A stretch of DNA of 64,000 bases from Clostridiales bacterium UBA1774 (GTDB taxonomy: Bacteria; Bacillota; Clostridia; Oscillospirales; Oscillospiraceae). Below the pieces are notes generated by a model that made no database searches, was not told the origin of the DNA, and was given only the letters and a program-made list of their open reading frames with translations. Position numbers and translations under genes: made by a program. The DNA lies in NCBI GenBank assembly GCA_002314635.1, contig DCGQ01000004.1, forward strand, positions 45,094 through 109,093, read 5' to 3'. Below are positions 50,253-59,303 of the stretch, piece by piece (positions within the stretch are counted from its first letter, which is position 1; every line of letters begins with the position of its first letter).

Positions 50253-51272
50253 TTATGCTCCAATCTCCGTCAGAAAATCGTCCACGCTGCTGCGGTAAAG
50301 TTCTCCGTCCGTCAGCCACAGCCCCCGATAGCTGCCCTGCAGCGCCGCCTTTATATGGGGCGCGGAGCAGGCCTGTGCAACCGCCAGCGTCCGCGTTTCG
50401 CCCAGAAAATCCTCTTCAATGCCGCTGAGAAACAGCACCGGCGTTTTCAGATTGGCGGCAGCGGAGGGCAAATCCACCGAATCCGCCTCAAAACCCAGAT
50501 TATTGCGGATCCGCTCCCGCAGGAAGCGACCCACAAACCAGTCGCCCAGATTGAACAGCTCCTTCACCATGTCCCGTTCCACGGTGCCCAGATTGTCGTA
50601 CACGGTCTCACAGATCAGGCCATCCACACCGGCGGCAGCCAGACTGTCATTGGCGCACAGCAGGATGGCGGCAGCCGCGCCGGTTCCCTTTCCGTGGATC
50701 AGCAGGTTTTCCGATTGCAGACCCGCTGCCCTGATCAGGTCATACAGGTCAAATTCCTCGTACACGCCCCATGTGGTGGGGACATAGTTCACATCGGAAG
50801 CATCCGCATAGCCGCGCTGGACGGGTATCAGCACATTATAGCCTTTGTCCCACCAGTAGGGCGCCCAGATCTGCACTTCCTCGGTGCTGCCGCAGAAGCC
50901 GTGAAGCAGGATCACCGTTCCGCAGCTGTTCGCCTGCCGGTACAGGGTATAATTCAGCGTCAGCTTCACGCTGTCGCCGAACCATTCTGCCGCCGTCTCC
51001 GTCACATAGCTGCCGGTTTCCCCTTTGTTGGCTGCTGCCCAGGTAGCGCCCTCTGCGGCGGCCATGTCATAGGCCGACTGTTCCTCCGCCGTCCGCTGCC
51101 AGCCTGCCACATTGTCCAGCTGCGCGGTGGCCTTGTAGCGCTGGAAGCCCAGCTCATACAGGGTGGCAGCGGAATTGGACTGTCCCCACAGCAGGTAGGC
51201 CACGCCTACCACCACGGCCAGCACCAAAAAGAGCCAGAAGCGTTTCTTTTCGTTTTTGTCTTGATTTGTCAT
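50253..51272 (-). CDS. Membrane-anchored alpha/beta-hydrolase-fold protein lacking the catalytic triad
   Basis: A 339-residue protein with one N-terminal membrane helix (about 12-30) and an extracytoplasmic alpha/beta-hydrolase domain (VILLHGFCGSTEE oxyanion loop near 120). The nucleophile elbow reads HGKGTGAA, where relatives have HGxSxGAA, so the Ser is Gly196. The acid loop reads SGIEEDFL and the usual His region YRGLWL, without His. It is probably a pseudoenzyme or scaffold. First gene of the operon with the SLH transglutaminase and C39-like lipoprotein, 13 bp upstream. The ATG at 51272 follows GGGAG. Confidence 0.75.
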   Translation of the reverse strand: MTNQDKNEKKRFWLFLVLAVVVGVAYLLWGQSNSAATLYELGFQRYKATAQLDNVAGWQRTAEEQSAYDMAAAEGATWAAANKGETGSYVTETAAEWFGDSVKLTLNYTLYRQANSCGTVILLHGFCGSTEEVQIWAPYWWDKGYNVLIPVQRGYADASDVNYVPTTWGVYEEFDLYDLIRAAGLQSENLLIHGKGTGAAAAILLCANDSLAAAGVDGLICETVYDNLGTVERDMVKELFNLGDWFVGRFLRERIRNNLGFEADSVDLPSAAANLKTPVLFLSGIEEDFLGETRTLAVAQACSAPHIKAALQGSYRGLWLTDGELYRSSVDDFLTEIGA

Positions 51273-51332
51273 GATCTTACTCCCATTTGCCGCAGCTGCG
51301 GATAATTCCGGACAAATACCGGATATTTTATC

Positions 51333-51361
51333 AGTATACACGAACTACAGCCTTTTGGAAA
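51333..51361 (-). promoter_or_regulatory. Promoter of the three-gene surface operon
   Basis: Minus-strand TTTCCA (51356-51361), 17 bp and TATACT (51333-51338). A small TCCGG/CCGGA hairpin lies in the leader. Confidence 0.5.
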
Positions 51362-51398
51362 GAGCTAAATCCCGCGTTTCCCTCCTGCTTTTGGCAGG

Positions 51399-51435
51399 AA
51401 AAAACAGGGACGGTGGTGATTTACCTCCGTCCCTG
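51399..51435 (-). terminator. Terminator of the tsaE-to-pepM18 operon
   Basis: Nine-base arms CAGGGACGG and CCGTCCCTG (51405-51435) followed on the minus strand by six T, 7 bp past the aminopeptidase stop. Confidence 0.9.
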
Positions 51436-51441
51436 CAGGAT

Positions 51442-52818
51442 TTACTTTTCTTCGTATACGGCTTTTACAGCCAGATAGCTCATATACAGGTCTGCCTTGG
51501 CAATGACCTCGAAGGGGGCGTGCATACTCAGCACAGGTACACCGGCGTCAATGGTGTCGATATCCCGCTGTGCGGTGTACTTGGCAACGGTTCCGCCGCC
51601 GCCCTGATCCACCTTGCCCAGCTCGCCCATCTGCCACACCACACCGGCGTCGTTCAGCAGCTTGCGGATCCGGCCTACCACTTCGGCGGAGGCGTCGCTG
51701 GAACCGGACTTGCCCCGGGAACCGGTATACTTGAAAATACCCACGCCGTAGTTGACCTTGGCATTGTTCCGCTTCTCGCTGACCTCGGGGAAGCCCGGGT
51801 CATAGGCATTGCACACATCGGCGCTGAGGCAGAAGGAATGGGCAAAGCACTCCCGCAGGCTCACGCCCTGACTGCGGCACAGATCCTCCATGAACCGATC
51901 GAAGGACATGGCCAGCATACCGGTGGTGCCCTCGGAGCCGATCTCCTCCTTGTCCACCAGCAGGCAGACGGCGGTTTTTTCCGGCGCTTCCATATCCAGA
52001 ATGGCCATCAGCTCCGCATAGGTGCAGACCCGGTCATCGTGGCCGAAGCCGCCGATCATGCTGCGGTCGAAGCCGATATCCGTTACCTCGTCGGCAGGCA
52101 CGGCACTCAGCTCGGCAGACAGGAAATCCGCCTCGGTGATGCCGTATTTCTCATTCAGGAATTTCAGCACGGTCAGCTTCACCCGGTCGCTGCCCTCTTC
52201 CGGATCCGGGCGGGAGGCCAGCAGAATGTTCAGACCTTCGCCGGGGATCACATCGGCGGCGGGCTTTTTCAGTTGGTCGCCGCTGAGGTGAATCAGCAGG
52301 TCGTTGATAACAAAGCGAGGCTCACCCTTTTCCAGACCGATGGAGACCTCAACCTTGCTTCCGTCTGCGCGAACCACCACGCCCACCAGTGCCAGCGGGG
52401 TGACGACCCAGTGATATTTCTTGATGCCGCCGTAGTAATGGGTCTTGAAGAAGGCCAGCTCATCGGATTCATACAGCGGATAGGGTTTCAGATCCAGCCG
52501 GGGATTGTCCACATGGGCGGCGGCGATGTTGGCACCCTCGCCCAGACCCTTTTTGCCGATGACGGCAAGGGTCAAACCTTTTTCCCGGTTCACAAAGTAC
52601 AGCTTTTCGCCGGGAACATGGGTTTTGCCCGGTTCCCAGGGACGGAAGCCTTTGGCCTCCGCCAGCTTTACGGCCTCCCGGACAGCCAGACGCTCGGTGC
52701 GGGACTTGTCCAGATAGGTCTTATAACCCTCGGCAAAATCCTGAATCCTGCCGAGCAGCTGCTCGTCTGCGGTTTCCAGAATGTTCTTCTGCTTGAAAAA
52801 AAGCTCGTCTCTGGTCAT
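51442..52818 (-). CDS. M18 family aminopeptidase
   Basis: A 458-residue metallo-aminopeptidase. Zinc-ligand and active-site motifs are AAAHVDNPRLDLKP, VDKEEIGSEGTTG, FGHDDRVC and the C-terminal VPVLSMHAPFEVIAKADLY. M18 enzymes form large dodecamers in the cytoplasm and remove N-terminal residues, often acidic or neutral ones. Its start shares ATGA with the stop of the coaE-ectB gene, so it is translationally coupled; it is the last gene of an eight-gene operon. Confidence 0.93.
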   Translation of the reverse strand: MTRDELFFKQKNILETADEQLLGRIQDFAEGYKTYLDKSRTERLAVREAVKLAEAKGFRPWEPGKTHVPGEKLYFVNREKGLTLAVIGKKGLGEGANIAAAHVDNPRLDLKPYPLYESDELAFFKTHYYGGIKKYHWVVTPLALVGVVVRADGSKVEVSIGLEKGEPRFVINDLLIHLSGDQLKKPAADVIPGEGLNILLASRPDPEEGSDRVKLTVLKFLNEKYGITEADFLSAELSAVPADEVTDIGFDRSMIGGFGHDDRVCTYAELMAILDMEAPEKTAVCLLVDKEEIGSEGTTGMLAMSFDRFMEDLCRSQGVSLRECFAHSFCLSADVCNAYDPGFPEVSEKRNNAKVNYGVGIFKYTGSRGKSGSSDASAEVVGRIRKLLNDAGVVWQMGELGKVDQGGGGTVAKYTAQRDIDTIDAGVPVLSMHAPFEVIAKADLYMSYLAVKAVYEEK

Positions 52819-54671
52819 GATAATCCTCCCAAAACCGTTTTCATGCTTTCTTCAATGATACTCAGACCCTCTGCCAGCTCGTCCTCCTGAATGGTGAGGG
52901 CGGGCATGATTTTCAGTACGCAGTCATTCCGTCCGGCACGCTCGATCACCAGACCGCGGCGGAAGCATTCCTTCGCCACCAGTCCGCTCACATCGCCGAT
53001 GGCTTCAAAGTCCACACCCTGAATCAGACCGATGCCCCGATGGGTCAGCCGACTGTCCATGGGCAGCAGCTTCTGCTCCACAAAGTCGGAGACAAGCTTC
53101 TCCTTGGCCTTCACCTGTGCCTCCAGATCCACCATCTCCCGGTACTCCAGTGCGGCCTTTGCACCCACGAAGGCCAGCTGATTGCCGCGGAAGGTGCCGT
53201 TATGCTCCGCCGGATAGAACTGATCCAGCTCGGGTCGGATCAGAAGCAGGGACATGGGCAGACCGTAACCGGAAATGGACTTGCTCAGCACCACCAGATC
53301 CGGGGTGATGCCCGCCCGCTCAAAGCTGAGGAAGGGGCCGGTGCGGCCGCAGCCCACCTGAATATCGTCCACGATCAGCAGCACGCCCTGCTCATCGCAG
53401 AGCTGACGCAGCCGCTTGAGCCATTCGGTAGGTGCTACGTGCACGCCGCCCTCGGCCTGCGTGGTTTCGATGATGATGGCGGCAGGCTTTTCCACGCCGG
53501 AATAGTTATCCGTCATCATCCAGCGGTAGTATTCAATGGTGTCGAAGCTTACCGCATTGGGATGGGGAATGAAAGTGGTGAAGGGCAGCGGCACATGAGC
53601 GCCCTCCCGGTGATCCACGCCGGAGGTGACCGACAGAGAACCCAGCGTCATGCCGTGGAAGGAACCGGTCAGGGCAAATACCCCGGTGCGTCCCGTCACC
53701 TTGCGGGCCAGCTTCAAAGCCGCTTCCACCGCATTGGTGCCGGTGGGGCCGCAGCTCATAATCCGGTACTGCAGTCCCCGGGGCTGCAGGATCTTCTCGT
53801 CAAAGGCGTTGAAGAACGCGGCCTTTGCGCCGGTGAACATATCCAGCGCGTGGGTAATGCCGTCATCCATCAGATAAGCAAGGATTTTCTCCTTGATGTA
53901 TTCGTTGTTGTGACCGTAATTCAGTGCGCCGGCACCGTTGAAGAAATCCAGATACGCCTTCCCGTCGGGCGTGAACATTTTGGACATCTTCGCCCGGGTA
54001 AATTCCACCGGGAACGCACGACTGTAGGAGCGAACACCGGATTCCAGCCGCTCCAGAACTTCCTGACCCATGTTTTTGCCTTCTTCCTCCATCATGGCAG
54101 CAAACTGCTGCCGACATTTCTCTTCAAATGCTGCCCGCTCCCCGTCATTGCATAGGGTGAGCGTGCAGTTCTGACGGAACCAGTCATCGCTTTTCTGCGC
54201 ACGGATGCGGGAACGGGCATATTCCTCGCTGATGCCCTCCCGGGCCATCAGCCGCATTACCCGCACATCCTCCGGCGCGGTGATCGCAACGGTGGCTTTG
54301 CAGCGGCGGCCCAGACCGCTTTCAATCAGGGCAATCGCGTCAATGGCCATTAGAGGCACTCCGGCCTCCCGGCCCTGACGCAGCAGTTCCTCCACGGCCC
54401 GATCCACATGGCTGTGGGTAATGCGATTCAGCGTTTCCAGCTTCGCCGCATCCGCGAAAACCACGGCACCCAGCTTTTTCCGCTGCAGCTTCCCATCCTC
54501 CACCACACCGGGAAAGGCGGCATCGATCTCCGCCAGCATGGCCCGATCCGTCTCCAGCAGGTCATGGTACACGGCATCACAGTCGATCACCCTGCCGCCC
54601 AGAGCCTTGACGGCCTCCAGCGCAGTGGTCTTTCCGGAACCGGTGCCGCCGGTAATGCCGATTATAAACAT
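52815..54671 (-). CDS. Fusion of dephospho-CoA kinase and diaminobutyrate-type aminotransferase
   Basis: A 618-residue continuous frame. Residues 1-200 are full-length CoaE (FIIGITGGTGSGKTTALEAV P-loop, CDAVYHDLLETD, AIDAIALIESGL), which phosphorylates dephospho-CoA in the last step of CoA synthesis. Residues 201-618 are a full-length class III aminotransferase of the EctB/DABA type (YSRAFPVEFTRAK, DFFNGAGALNYGHNN, SCGPTGTNAVEAALKLARKV, PLP-lysine in LSKSISGYG). At the junction Met201 (54071) is preceded by GGAGGAAGAAGG and a 7-base gap, a good internal ribosome site. So both a fusion and a free aminotransferase may be made. Overlaps sua5 by 10 bp. Confidence 0.85.
   Translation of the reverse strand: MFIIGITGGTGSGKTTALEAVKALGGRVIDCDAVYHDLLETDRAMLAEIDAAFPGVVEDGKLQRKKLGAVVFADAAKLETLNRITHSHVDRAVEELLRQGREAGVPLMAIDAIALIESGLGRRCKATVAITAPEDVRVMRLMAREGISEEYARSRIRAQKSDDWFRQNCTLTLCNDGERAAFEEKCRQQFAAMMEEEGKNMGQEVLERLESGVRSYSRAFPVEFTRAKMSKMFTPDGKAYLDFFNGAGALNYGHNNEYIKEKILAYLMDDGITHALDMFTGAKAAFFNAFDEKILQPRGLQYRIMSCGPTGTNAVEAALKLARKVTGRTGVFALTGSFHGMTLGSLSVTSGVDHREGAHVPLPFTTFIPHPNAVSFDTIEYYRWMMTDNYSGVEKPAAIIIETTQAEGGVHVAPTEWLKRLRQLCDEQGVLLIVDDIQVGCGRTGPFLSFERAGITPDLVVLSKSISGYGLPMSLLLIRPELDQFYPAEHNGTFRGNQLAFVGAKAALEYREMVDLEAQVKAKEKLVSDFVEQKLLPMDSRLTHRGIGLIQGVDFEAIGDVSGLVAKECFRRGLVIERAGRNDCVLKIMPALTIQEDELAEGLSIIEESMKTVLGGLS
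54071..54090 (-). promoter_or_regulatory. Internal ribosome binding site and start of the EctB-like half
   Basis: Inside the coaE-ectB frame, GGAGGAAGAAGG precedes an ATG (54071) by 7 bases, exactly where a normal EctB begins. It decides whether the aminotransferase can also be made as a separate protein. Confidence 0.6.
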
Positions 54672-55666
54672 ATCAGTTTCCCTCCTGCCGCCTTTTTCAG
54701 ACGGTTCACCACCGCATAGCCGACGCCCGCCTCCGAAGGGCAGTGGGCGCAGATCAGCTGCACCGCCGGGGTATCCAGCTCCCGCAGACAGTCAAAGACC
54801 CCTGCGGACAGGGTTTCCGGCCTTGCTTCGCTGCCATAGCACAGGACCCGCTTTCCCGGGAAGTTTTCCTCCTCCCCGGAGAAGCACAATACCGCCGTCC
54901 CTTCGTCCGGCAGCGCACGGACATAGTCCGCAAACTGCGCGCTGCTGCCCCGCAGCAGCCGTACCTCCGCCTGCGGGGAATAGTGGCGGTATTTCATTCC
55001 CGGCGCTTTTGGGGTTTCTCCCGGCTTTACCAGACCCGGATCCAGTTCCGTGTCCGGCAGCACCTCACGCAGCTGCTCCAGCGTCACGCCGCCGGGACGA
55101 AGCACCCGTGCCGGTGTGACGGTCAGATCCAGAATGGTGGACTCCACGCCCACCCGACAGGGTCCACCGTCCAGAATCGCATCCACCTTACTCCATAGGT
55201 CATGGATGCAGTGCTGCGCCGTGGTGGTACTGGGTTTGCCGGACAGGTTTGCCGAGGGTGCTGCCACCGGAACACCTGCCATCTGCAGCACCTGCCGGGT
55301 CAGCGGATGATCCGGGCAGCGCATGGCTACCGTCTCCAGTCCCGCCGTCACCTGCAGCGGAACACAGGGTTTCCGATACAGAATCAGGGTCAGCGGTCCG
55401 GGCCAGAAACGCCGGGTCAGCTCCCACGCCGTCTCCGGAATATCCCGGCACCAGCGTTCCAAAGCCTGCGCGTCCGCCACATGGAGGATCAGCGGGTTAT
55501 CCTGCGGGCGGCCCTTCACTTCGAAGATGTGCCGCACTGCCTCCGTATTCAGACCGTCTGCGCCGAGCCCGTACACCGTTTCCGTGGGGATCGCCACCAG
55601 ACCGCCGCTTTTCAGTATTTCTGCCGCCGCCGCTGCGTCGCCGGGGCCAAGCAGCCTTGTATTCAT
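54662..55666 (-). CDS. sua5: Threonylcarbamoyl-AMP synthase, Sua5 type
   Basis: A 334-residue protein: YrdC fold (about 1-200; GGLVAIPTETVYGLGADGLN, KGRPQDNPLILHV, VPVAAPSANLSGKPS) and the C-terminal Sua5 domain (about 215-334, with APGMKYRHYSPQAEV). It makes threonylcarbamoyl-AMP for the t6A37 modification of tRNA. The other partners, TsaB and TsaE, are encoded earlier in the same operon. Overlaps the stop of prfA by 4 bp. Confidence 0.94.
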   Translation of the reverse strand: MNTRLLGPGDAAAAAEILKSGGLVAIPTETVYGLGADGLNTEAVRHIFEVKGRPQDNPLILHVADAQALERWCRDIPETAWELTRRFWPGPLTLILYRKPCVPLQVTAGLETVAMRCPDHPLTRQVLQMAGVPVAAPSANLSGKPSTTTAQHCIHDLWSKVDAILDGGPCRVGVESTILDLTVTPARVLRPGGVTLEQLREVLPDTELDPGLVKPGETPKAPGMKYRHYSPQAEVRLLRGSSAQFADYVRALPDEGTAVLCFSGEEENFPGKRVLCYGSEARPETLSAGVFDCLRELDTPAVQLICAHCPSEAGVGYAVVNRLKKAAGGKLICL

Positions 55667-56748
55667 CCTTCCGCCTGCAGCCTTTCCGCCTGATCTGCGG
55701 CACGCAGGGCGTTCACAAACTCGTCCAGCTCACCGTTCATCACGCTGTCGATTTTATACAGGGTCAGGCCGATGCGGTGATCCGTCACCCGGCCCTGCGG
55801 AAAATTATAGGTACGGATGCGCTCATTTCGCATTCCGGTGCCTACCTGACTTCTTCGCTCCGCGGCGACCTGTGCATTCTGCTTTTCCTTCTTCTGTTCA
55901 TAGAGCTTGCTTCGCAGGATGCTCAGCGCCCGGTCCTTGTTCTTGTACTGGCTCCGTTCGTCCTGACATTCCACCACCATGCCGGTGGGGATGTGGGTGA
56001 CCCGGATGGCAGAAGATGTTTTATTGACCTTCTGGCCGCCTGCACCGGAGGAACGGAACACATCGATCCGGAGATCATTGGGATCCAGCCGGAAATCCAC
56101 TTCCTCCAGCTCCGGCAGCACGGCCACCGTCACCGTGGAGGTCTGAATCCGACCCTGACTTTCGGTTTCCGGAACCCGCTGCACCCGATGCACGCCGCTT
56201 TCGAATTTCAGGCGGGCATAGGCGCCCTCGCCCTCCACCAGAAAGCTGATTTCCTTTACGCCGCCCAGCTCCGTCTCGTTCAAATTGCTCAGCTCGATCT
56301 GCCAGCCCTGTTTTTCGCCGTACATACTGTACATCCGGTACAGGGAATGGGCAAAAAGCGCCGCCTCGTCGCCGCCGGCACCGGCACGGATCTCCATGAT
56401 GACGCTGCGGTCATCATCCGGGTCGTGGGGCAGAAGCAGGATCTTCAGCTCCGCCTCCAGCGCGGCAAGAGCCTCCCGACCCGCGTCCAGTTCTTCCTTC
56501 ATCAGGCTCCGCATGGCGCTGTCGGTCTCCCCGGCGAGAAGCGCTTCCACGTCCCGCTGCTCCTGTTCCCGTTTCAGCAGCTCCCGGAACTTTTCCGCCA
56601 CCGGTTGGATTTCCTTCTGCTCCCGGTTCAGTTTTTTCAGCAGCTCCGCATCTCCATAGGAGGCGGGGTCGCCCATCCGTTCCTGCAGCTGCCCGAATTT
56701 CTTTTCGATGGCCTGCAGTCTGAGCCGCATTTCAGTTTCCATTGGCAT
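55663..56748 (-). CDS. prfA: Peptide chain release factor 1
   Basis: A 361-residue class I release factor. The stop-codon-reading PxT motif appears as PET in HRVQRVPETESQGR, and the peptidyl-hydrolysis GGQ in RSSGAGGQKVNKT. The start at 56748 overlaps the stop of the ABC-F gene by 17 bp; ATGs at codons 3 and 7 are alternatives. The methyltransferase prmC, which often follows prfA, is not here: sua5 comes next. Confidence 0.95.
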   Translation of the reverse strand: MPMETEMRLRLQAIEKKFGQLQERMGDPASYGDAELLKKLNREQKEIQPVAEKFRELLKREQEQRDVEALLAGETDSAMRSLMKEELDAGREALAALEAELKILLLPHDPDDDRSVIMEIRAGAGGDEAALFAHSLYRMYSMYGEKQGWQIELSNLNETELGGVKEISFLVEGEGAYARLKFESGVHRVQRVPETESQGRIQTSTVTVAVLPELEEVDFRLDPNDLRIDVFRSSGAGGQKVNKTSSAIRVTHIPTGMVVECQDERSQYKNKDRALSILRSKLYEQKKEKQNAQVAAERRSQVGTGMRNERIRTYNFPQGRVTDHRIGLTLYKIDSVMNGELDEFVNALRAADQAERLQAEG

Positions 56749-58639
56749 CCAGTTCCTCGCTCAGGGCGGTCCACTCCTCGTATTTCGCTTCGATCTGCCC
56801 GTTCAGAGCGGTCTGCTCCTCAAACAGCTCGTTCAGCTTCTGGTAATCGGCGCCGTTCAGCTGAATAGCGTCCTCCAGTTCCTTCTGCTTTGCCTCCAAC
56901 GCGGCGATCTCCCGCTCCAGCACATTCAGCTTTCGCTGGGCATTCCGGGCCGCGTTGCCGGATTTCTCTTTTTTCGGCTGTTCCTTCTTGAGCTGCTTCT
57001 TTTCCTCCGCCTGCTTTGCCAGCAGCACCTGCTGCTGCCGTTCCTTGCGGGCCCGGTATTCCTCAAAGGGACACTTCCAGTCGGTGATCGTGCCGTTCTC
57101 CAGCTCCCAGATGCGGGTGGCGAATTTGGCAATGAAGTACCGGTCATGGCTGACGAACAGCAGCGCCTCCCCGTAATCCGTCAGCGCGTCCTCCATCCAT
57201 TCCCGGGACAGGATGTCCAGATGGTTGGTGGGTTCGTCCAGAATCAGGAAGTTCACATCATCCTTCATCAGAATGCACAGCCTGAGGCGGCTCAGCTCGC
57301 CGCCGCTGAGATCGGACACGTATTTGAATGCGTCCTCCCCCCGGAAGCCGAAGGCACCCAGCCGATCCCGCGCCTCCTGCGGCGTACACCCGCCCTCGTA
57401 AAGCATGGTGTCCACCAGCGTGCGGGACATATCCTCAAAATGCACCTGCTGCTCCAGCATGGCGGACTTCACCGCCGGGCCGAAGTGGCAGACGCCTCTG
57501 TCCGGGTTCTGCTTTCCCATCAGAATGGACAGCAGGGTACTTTTTCCGGCACCGTTGTCGCCGATCAGGGCGATTCGCTCGCCGCCAGTGACCTGCATCT
57601 CCACATCCCGGAACAGCTTTTTTTCGCCGAAGGCCTTGTCCATGCCGTGAATGACCAGTGCGTCATCCCCCCGGAAGGTGGTTTCTCCGAAGCGGGCCTT
57701 CAGCCGCTTCTCCACCGTGGGCTTTTCCGCTGACTGCAGCCGCTCGATGCGCTTTTCCATGGAAAAGGCCCGTTTGTGCAGCTTGTCATTGCCCATAAAT
57801 GCCCAGAGATGCAAATCGTCCGCTGCCTTCTGGAGCTGGGCAATCTGCTTCTGGTTCTTTTCATACTGCTTCTGCGCCTCGTCGTAGCGGCGCTGCTTCT
57901 CCGTCACGAAGAAGCTGTAGTTGCCGGAGTAGAACTCACAGTGCCCGTCGGTCAGCTCCACAATCCTCTGTACCGCACGATCCAGAAAATACCGGTCATG
58001 GGAGATGGTCAGAACCGTGCCTTTAAAATGAAGCAGGTAATCCTCCAGCCATTCGGTGGCGTGCAGATCCAGATGGTTGGTGGGTTCGTCCAGCAGCAGG
58101 ATATCCGTCTCCTCCAGAATCAGCCGCGCCAGATTGACCCGGGTCTTTTCCCCGCCGGACAGCATCCGGAAGGGGCGGGAGCGCAGTTCCGCCGGGATAT
58201 CCAGACCGGCGCAGACCTTGCTGCGTACCACATCCGTCTCATATCCTCCGGCACTTTCAAAGGTGCTTTGCAGCCGGTCATAGGCTTTCTCGTCGATCTG
58301 CTCGCCCCGGGCCATGCGCTGCTGCAGCTCCGTCAGCTTTTCCTGCATCCGGTCCAGCCGGGCATGGGCGGTTTTCAGCACATCCTCGGTGCTATAGTCG
58401 GGAGGATAGACGGGGATCTGGGTCATCACACCCACGCGCCGCCCGGTTCCCAGCACCACTTCGCCTCTGTCCGCTTCCAGTTCGCCGGTGATGATCTTAA
58501 AAAGGGTAGACTTTCCTGCGCCGTTGCGGCCCAGCATTCCCACCCGCTCGCCCTCATAGACCTCCAGACTCAGGTCTTTGAGGACATACCTGTCCTGTTC
58601 AAAGGCCTTCCAGACGCCTTTGACTGCGATATCGACCAA
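56732..58639 (-). CDS. ABC-F family ATPase (translation factor)
   Basis: A 635-residue protein with two ATPase domains and no membrane helices: Walker A GRNGAGKST and GDNGAGKST, signatures LSGGEKTR and LSGGELSR, and LLLDEPTNHLD/LILDEPTNHLD Walker B. A charged linker joins the domains, and a coiled-coil C-terminal tail (about 540-635) follows. ABC-F proteins work on the ribosome, rescuing stalls or protecting against antibiotics; this is of Uup/YdiF build rather than a known resistance protein. The start is TTG at 58639, 4 bp after the upp stop; the Shine-Dalgarno is weak. Confidence 0.9.
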   Translation of the reverse strand: MVDIAVKGVWKAFEQDRYVLKDLSLEVYEGERVGMLGRNGAGKSTLFKIITGELEADRGEVVLGTGRRVGVMTQIPVYPPDYSTEDVLKTAHARLDRMQEKLTELQQRMARGEQIDEKAYDRLQSTFESAGGYETDVVRSKVCAGLDIPAELRSRPFRMLSGGEKTRVNLARLILEETDILLLDEPTNHLDLHATEWLEDYLLHFKGTVLTISHDRYFLDRAVQRIVELTDGHCEFYSGNYSFFVTEKQRRYDEAQKQYEKNQKQIAQLQKAADDLHLWAFMGNDKLHKRAFSMEKRIERLQSAEKPTVEKRLKARFGETTFRGDDALVIHGMDKAFGEKKLFRDVEMQVTGGERIALIGDNGAGKSTLLSILMGKQNPDRGVCHFGPAVKSAMLEQQVHFEDMSRTLVDTMLYEGGCTPQEARDRLGAFGFRGEDAFKYVSDLSGGELSRLRLCILMKDDVNFLILDEPTNHLDILSREWMEDALTDYGEALLFVSHDRYFIAKFATRIWELENGTITDWKCPFEEYRARKERQQQVLLAKQAEEKKQLKKEQPKKEKSGNAARNAQRKLNVLEREIAALEAKQKELEDAIQLNGADYQKLNELFEEQTALNGQIEAKYEEWTALSEELDANGN

Positions 58640-58643
58640 GGCT

Positions 58644-59273
58644 TTACTTCGTGCCGAAGATGCGGTCGCCCGCATCGCCCAGACCGGGTACGATGTAGCC
58701 ATGCTCGTTCAGATGGCTGTCCATGGCCGCCACATACACATCCACATCCGGATGATCTGCAAGCACCTTGTCTGCGCCGTTGGGTGCGCCGATGACGCAC
58801 ATCAGGCGAATGTGCTTGCCGCCATGCTGCTTGATGAAGCTGATGGCTGCGCTGGCGCTGCCGCCGGTGGCCAGCATGGGATCCAGAACCAGAATTTCAC
58901 GATCTGCAATGTCGTTGGGAAGCTTGCAGTAGTATTCCACCGGTTCCAGCGTTTCCGGATCACGGTACAGGCCGATGTGACCCACCTTGCAGCCGGGAAC
59001 CAGCTGCACAATGCCGTCCACCATGCCCAGACCGGCGCGGAGAATGGGCACGATGGCCATCTTCTTGCCGGCAAGGCGGCGCACCTTGGCCTTGGCGACC
59101 GGGGTCTCGATCTCCACTTCCTCCGTGGGCATATCCCGGGTGGCTTCAAAGCACATCAGACTGGCGATCTCGCTGATCAGCTCACGAAATTCCTTGACGC
59201 TGGTATTCTTATCCCGCAGAATGCTCAGCTTATGCTGAATAAGAGGATGATTCAGTACATGAAGAGTTCCCAT
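58644..59273 (-). CDS. upp: Uracil phosphoribosyltransferase
   Basis: A 209-residue PRTase with [17 protein letters not shown] at the N-terminus, [12 protein letters not shown], and the PRPP loop [16 protein letters not shown]. It salvages uracil to UMP. Between tsaB and the ABC-F gene in the large operon. Confidence 0.96.
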   Translation of the reverse strand: MGTLHVLNHPLIQHKLSILRDKNTSVKEFRELISEIASLMCFEATRDMPTEEVEIETPVAKAKVRRLAGKKMAIVPILRAGLGMVDGIVQLVPGCKVGHIGLYRDPETLEPVEYYCKLPNDIADREILVLDPMLATGGSASAAISFIKQHGGKHIRLMCVIGAPNGADKVLADHPDVDVYVAAMDSHLNEHGYIVPGLGDAGDRIFGTK

Positions 59274-59303
59274 TTTATTCTTGCTCCTTTATTGATAATC
59301 ATT

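Noticed and set aside
52815..54671. Ectoine biosynthesis
   Set aside because: Only an EctB-like domain is present; no ectA or ectC homologue is nearby.
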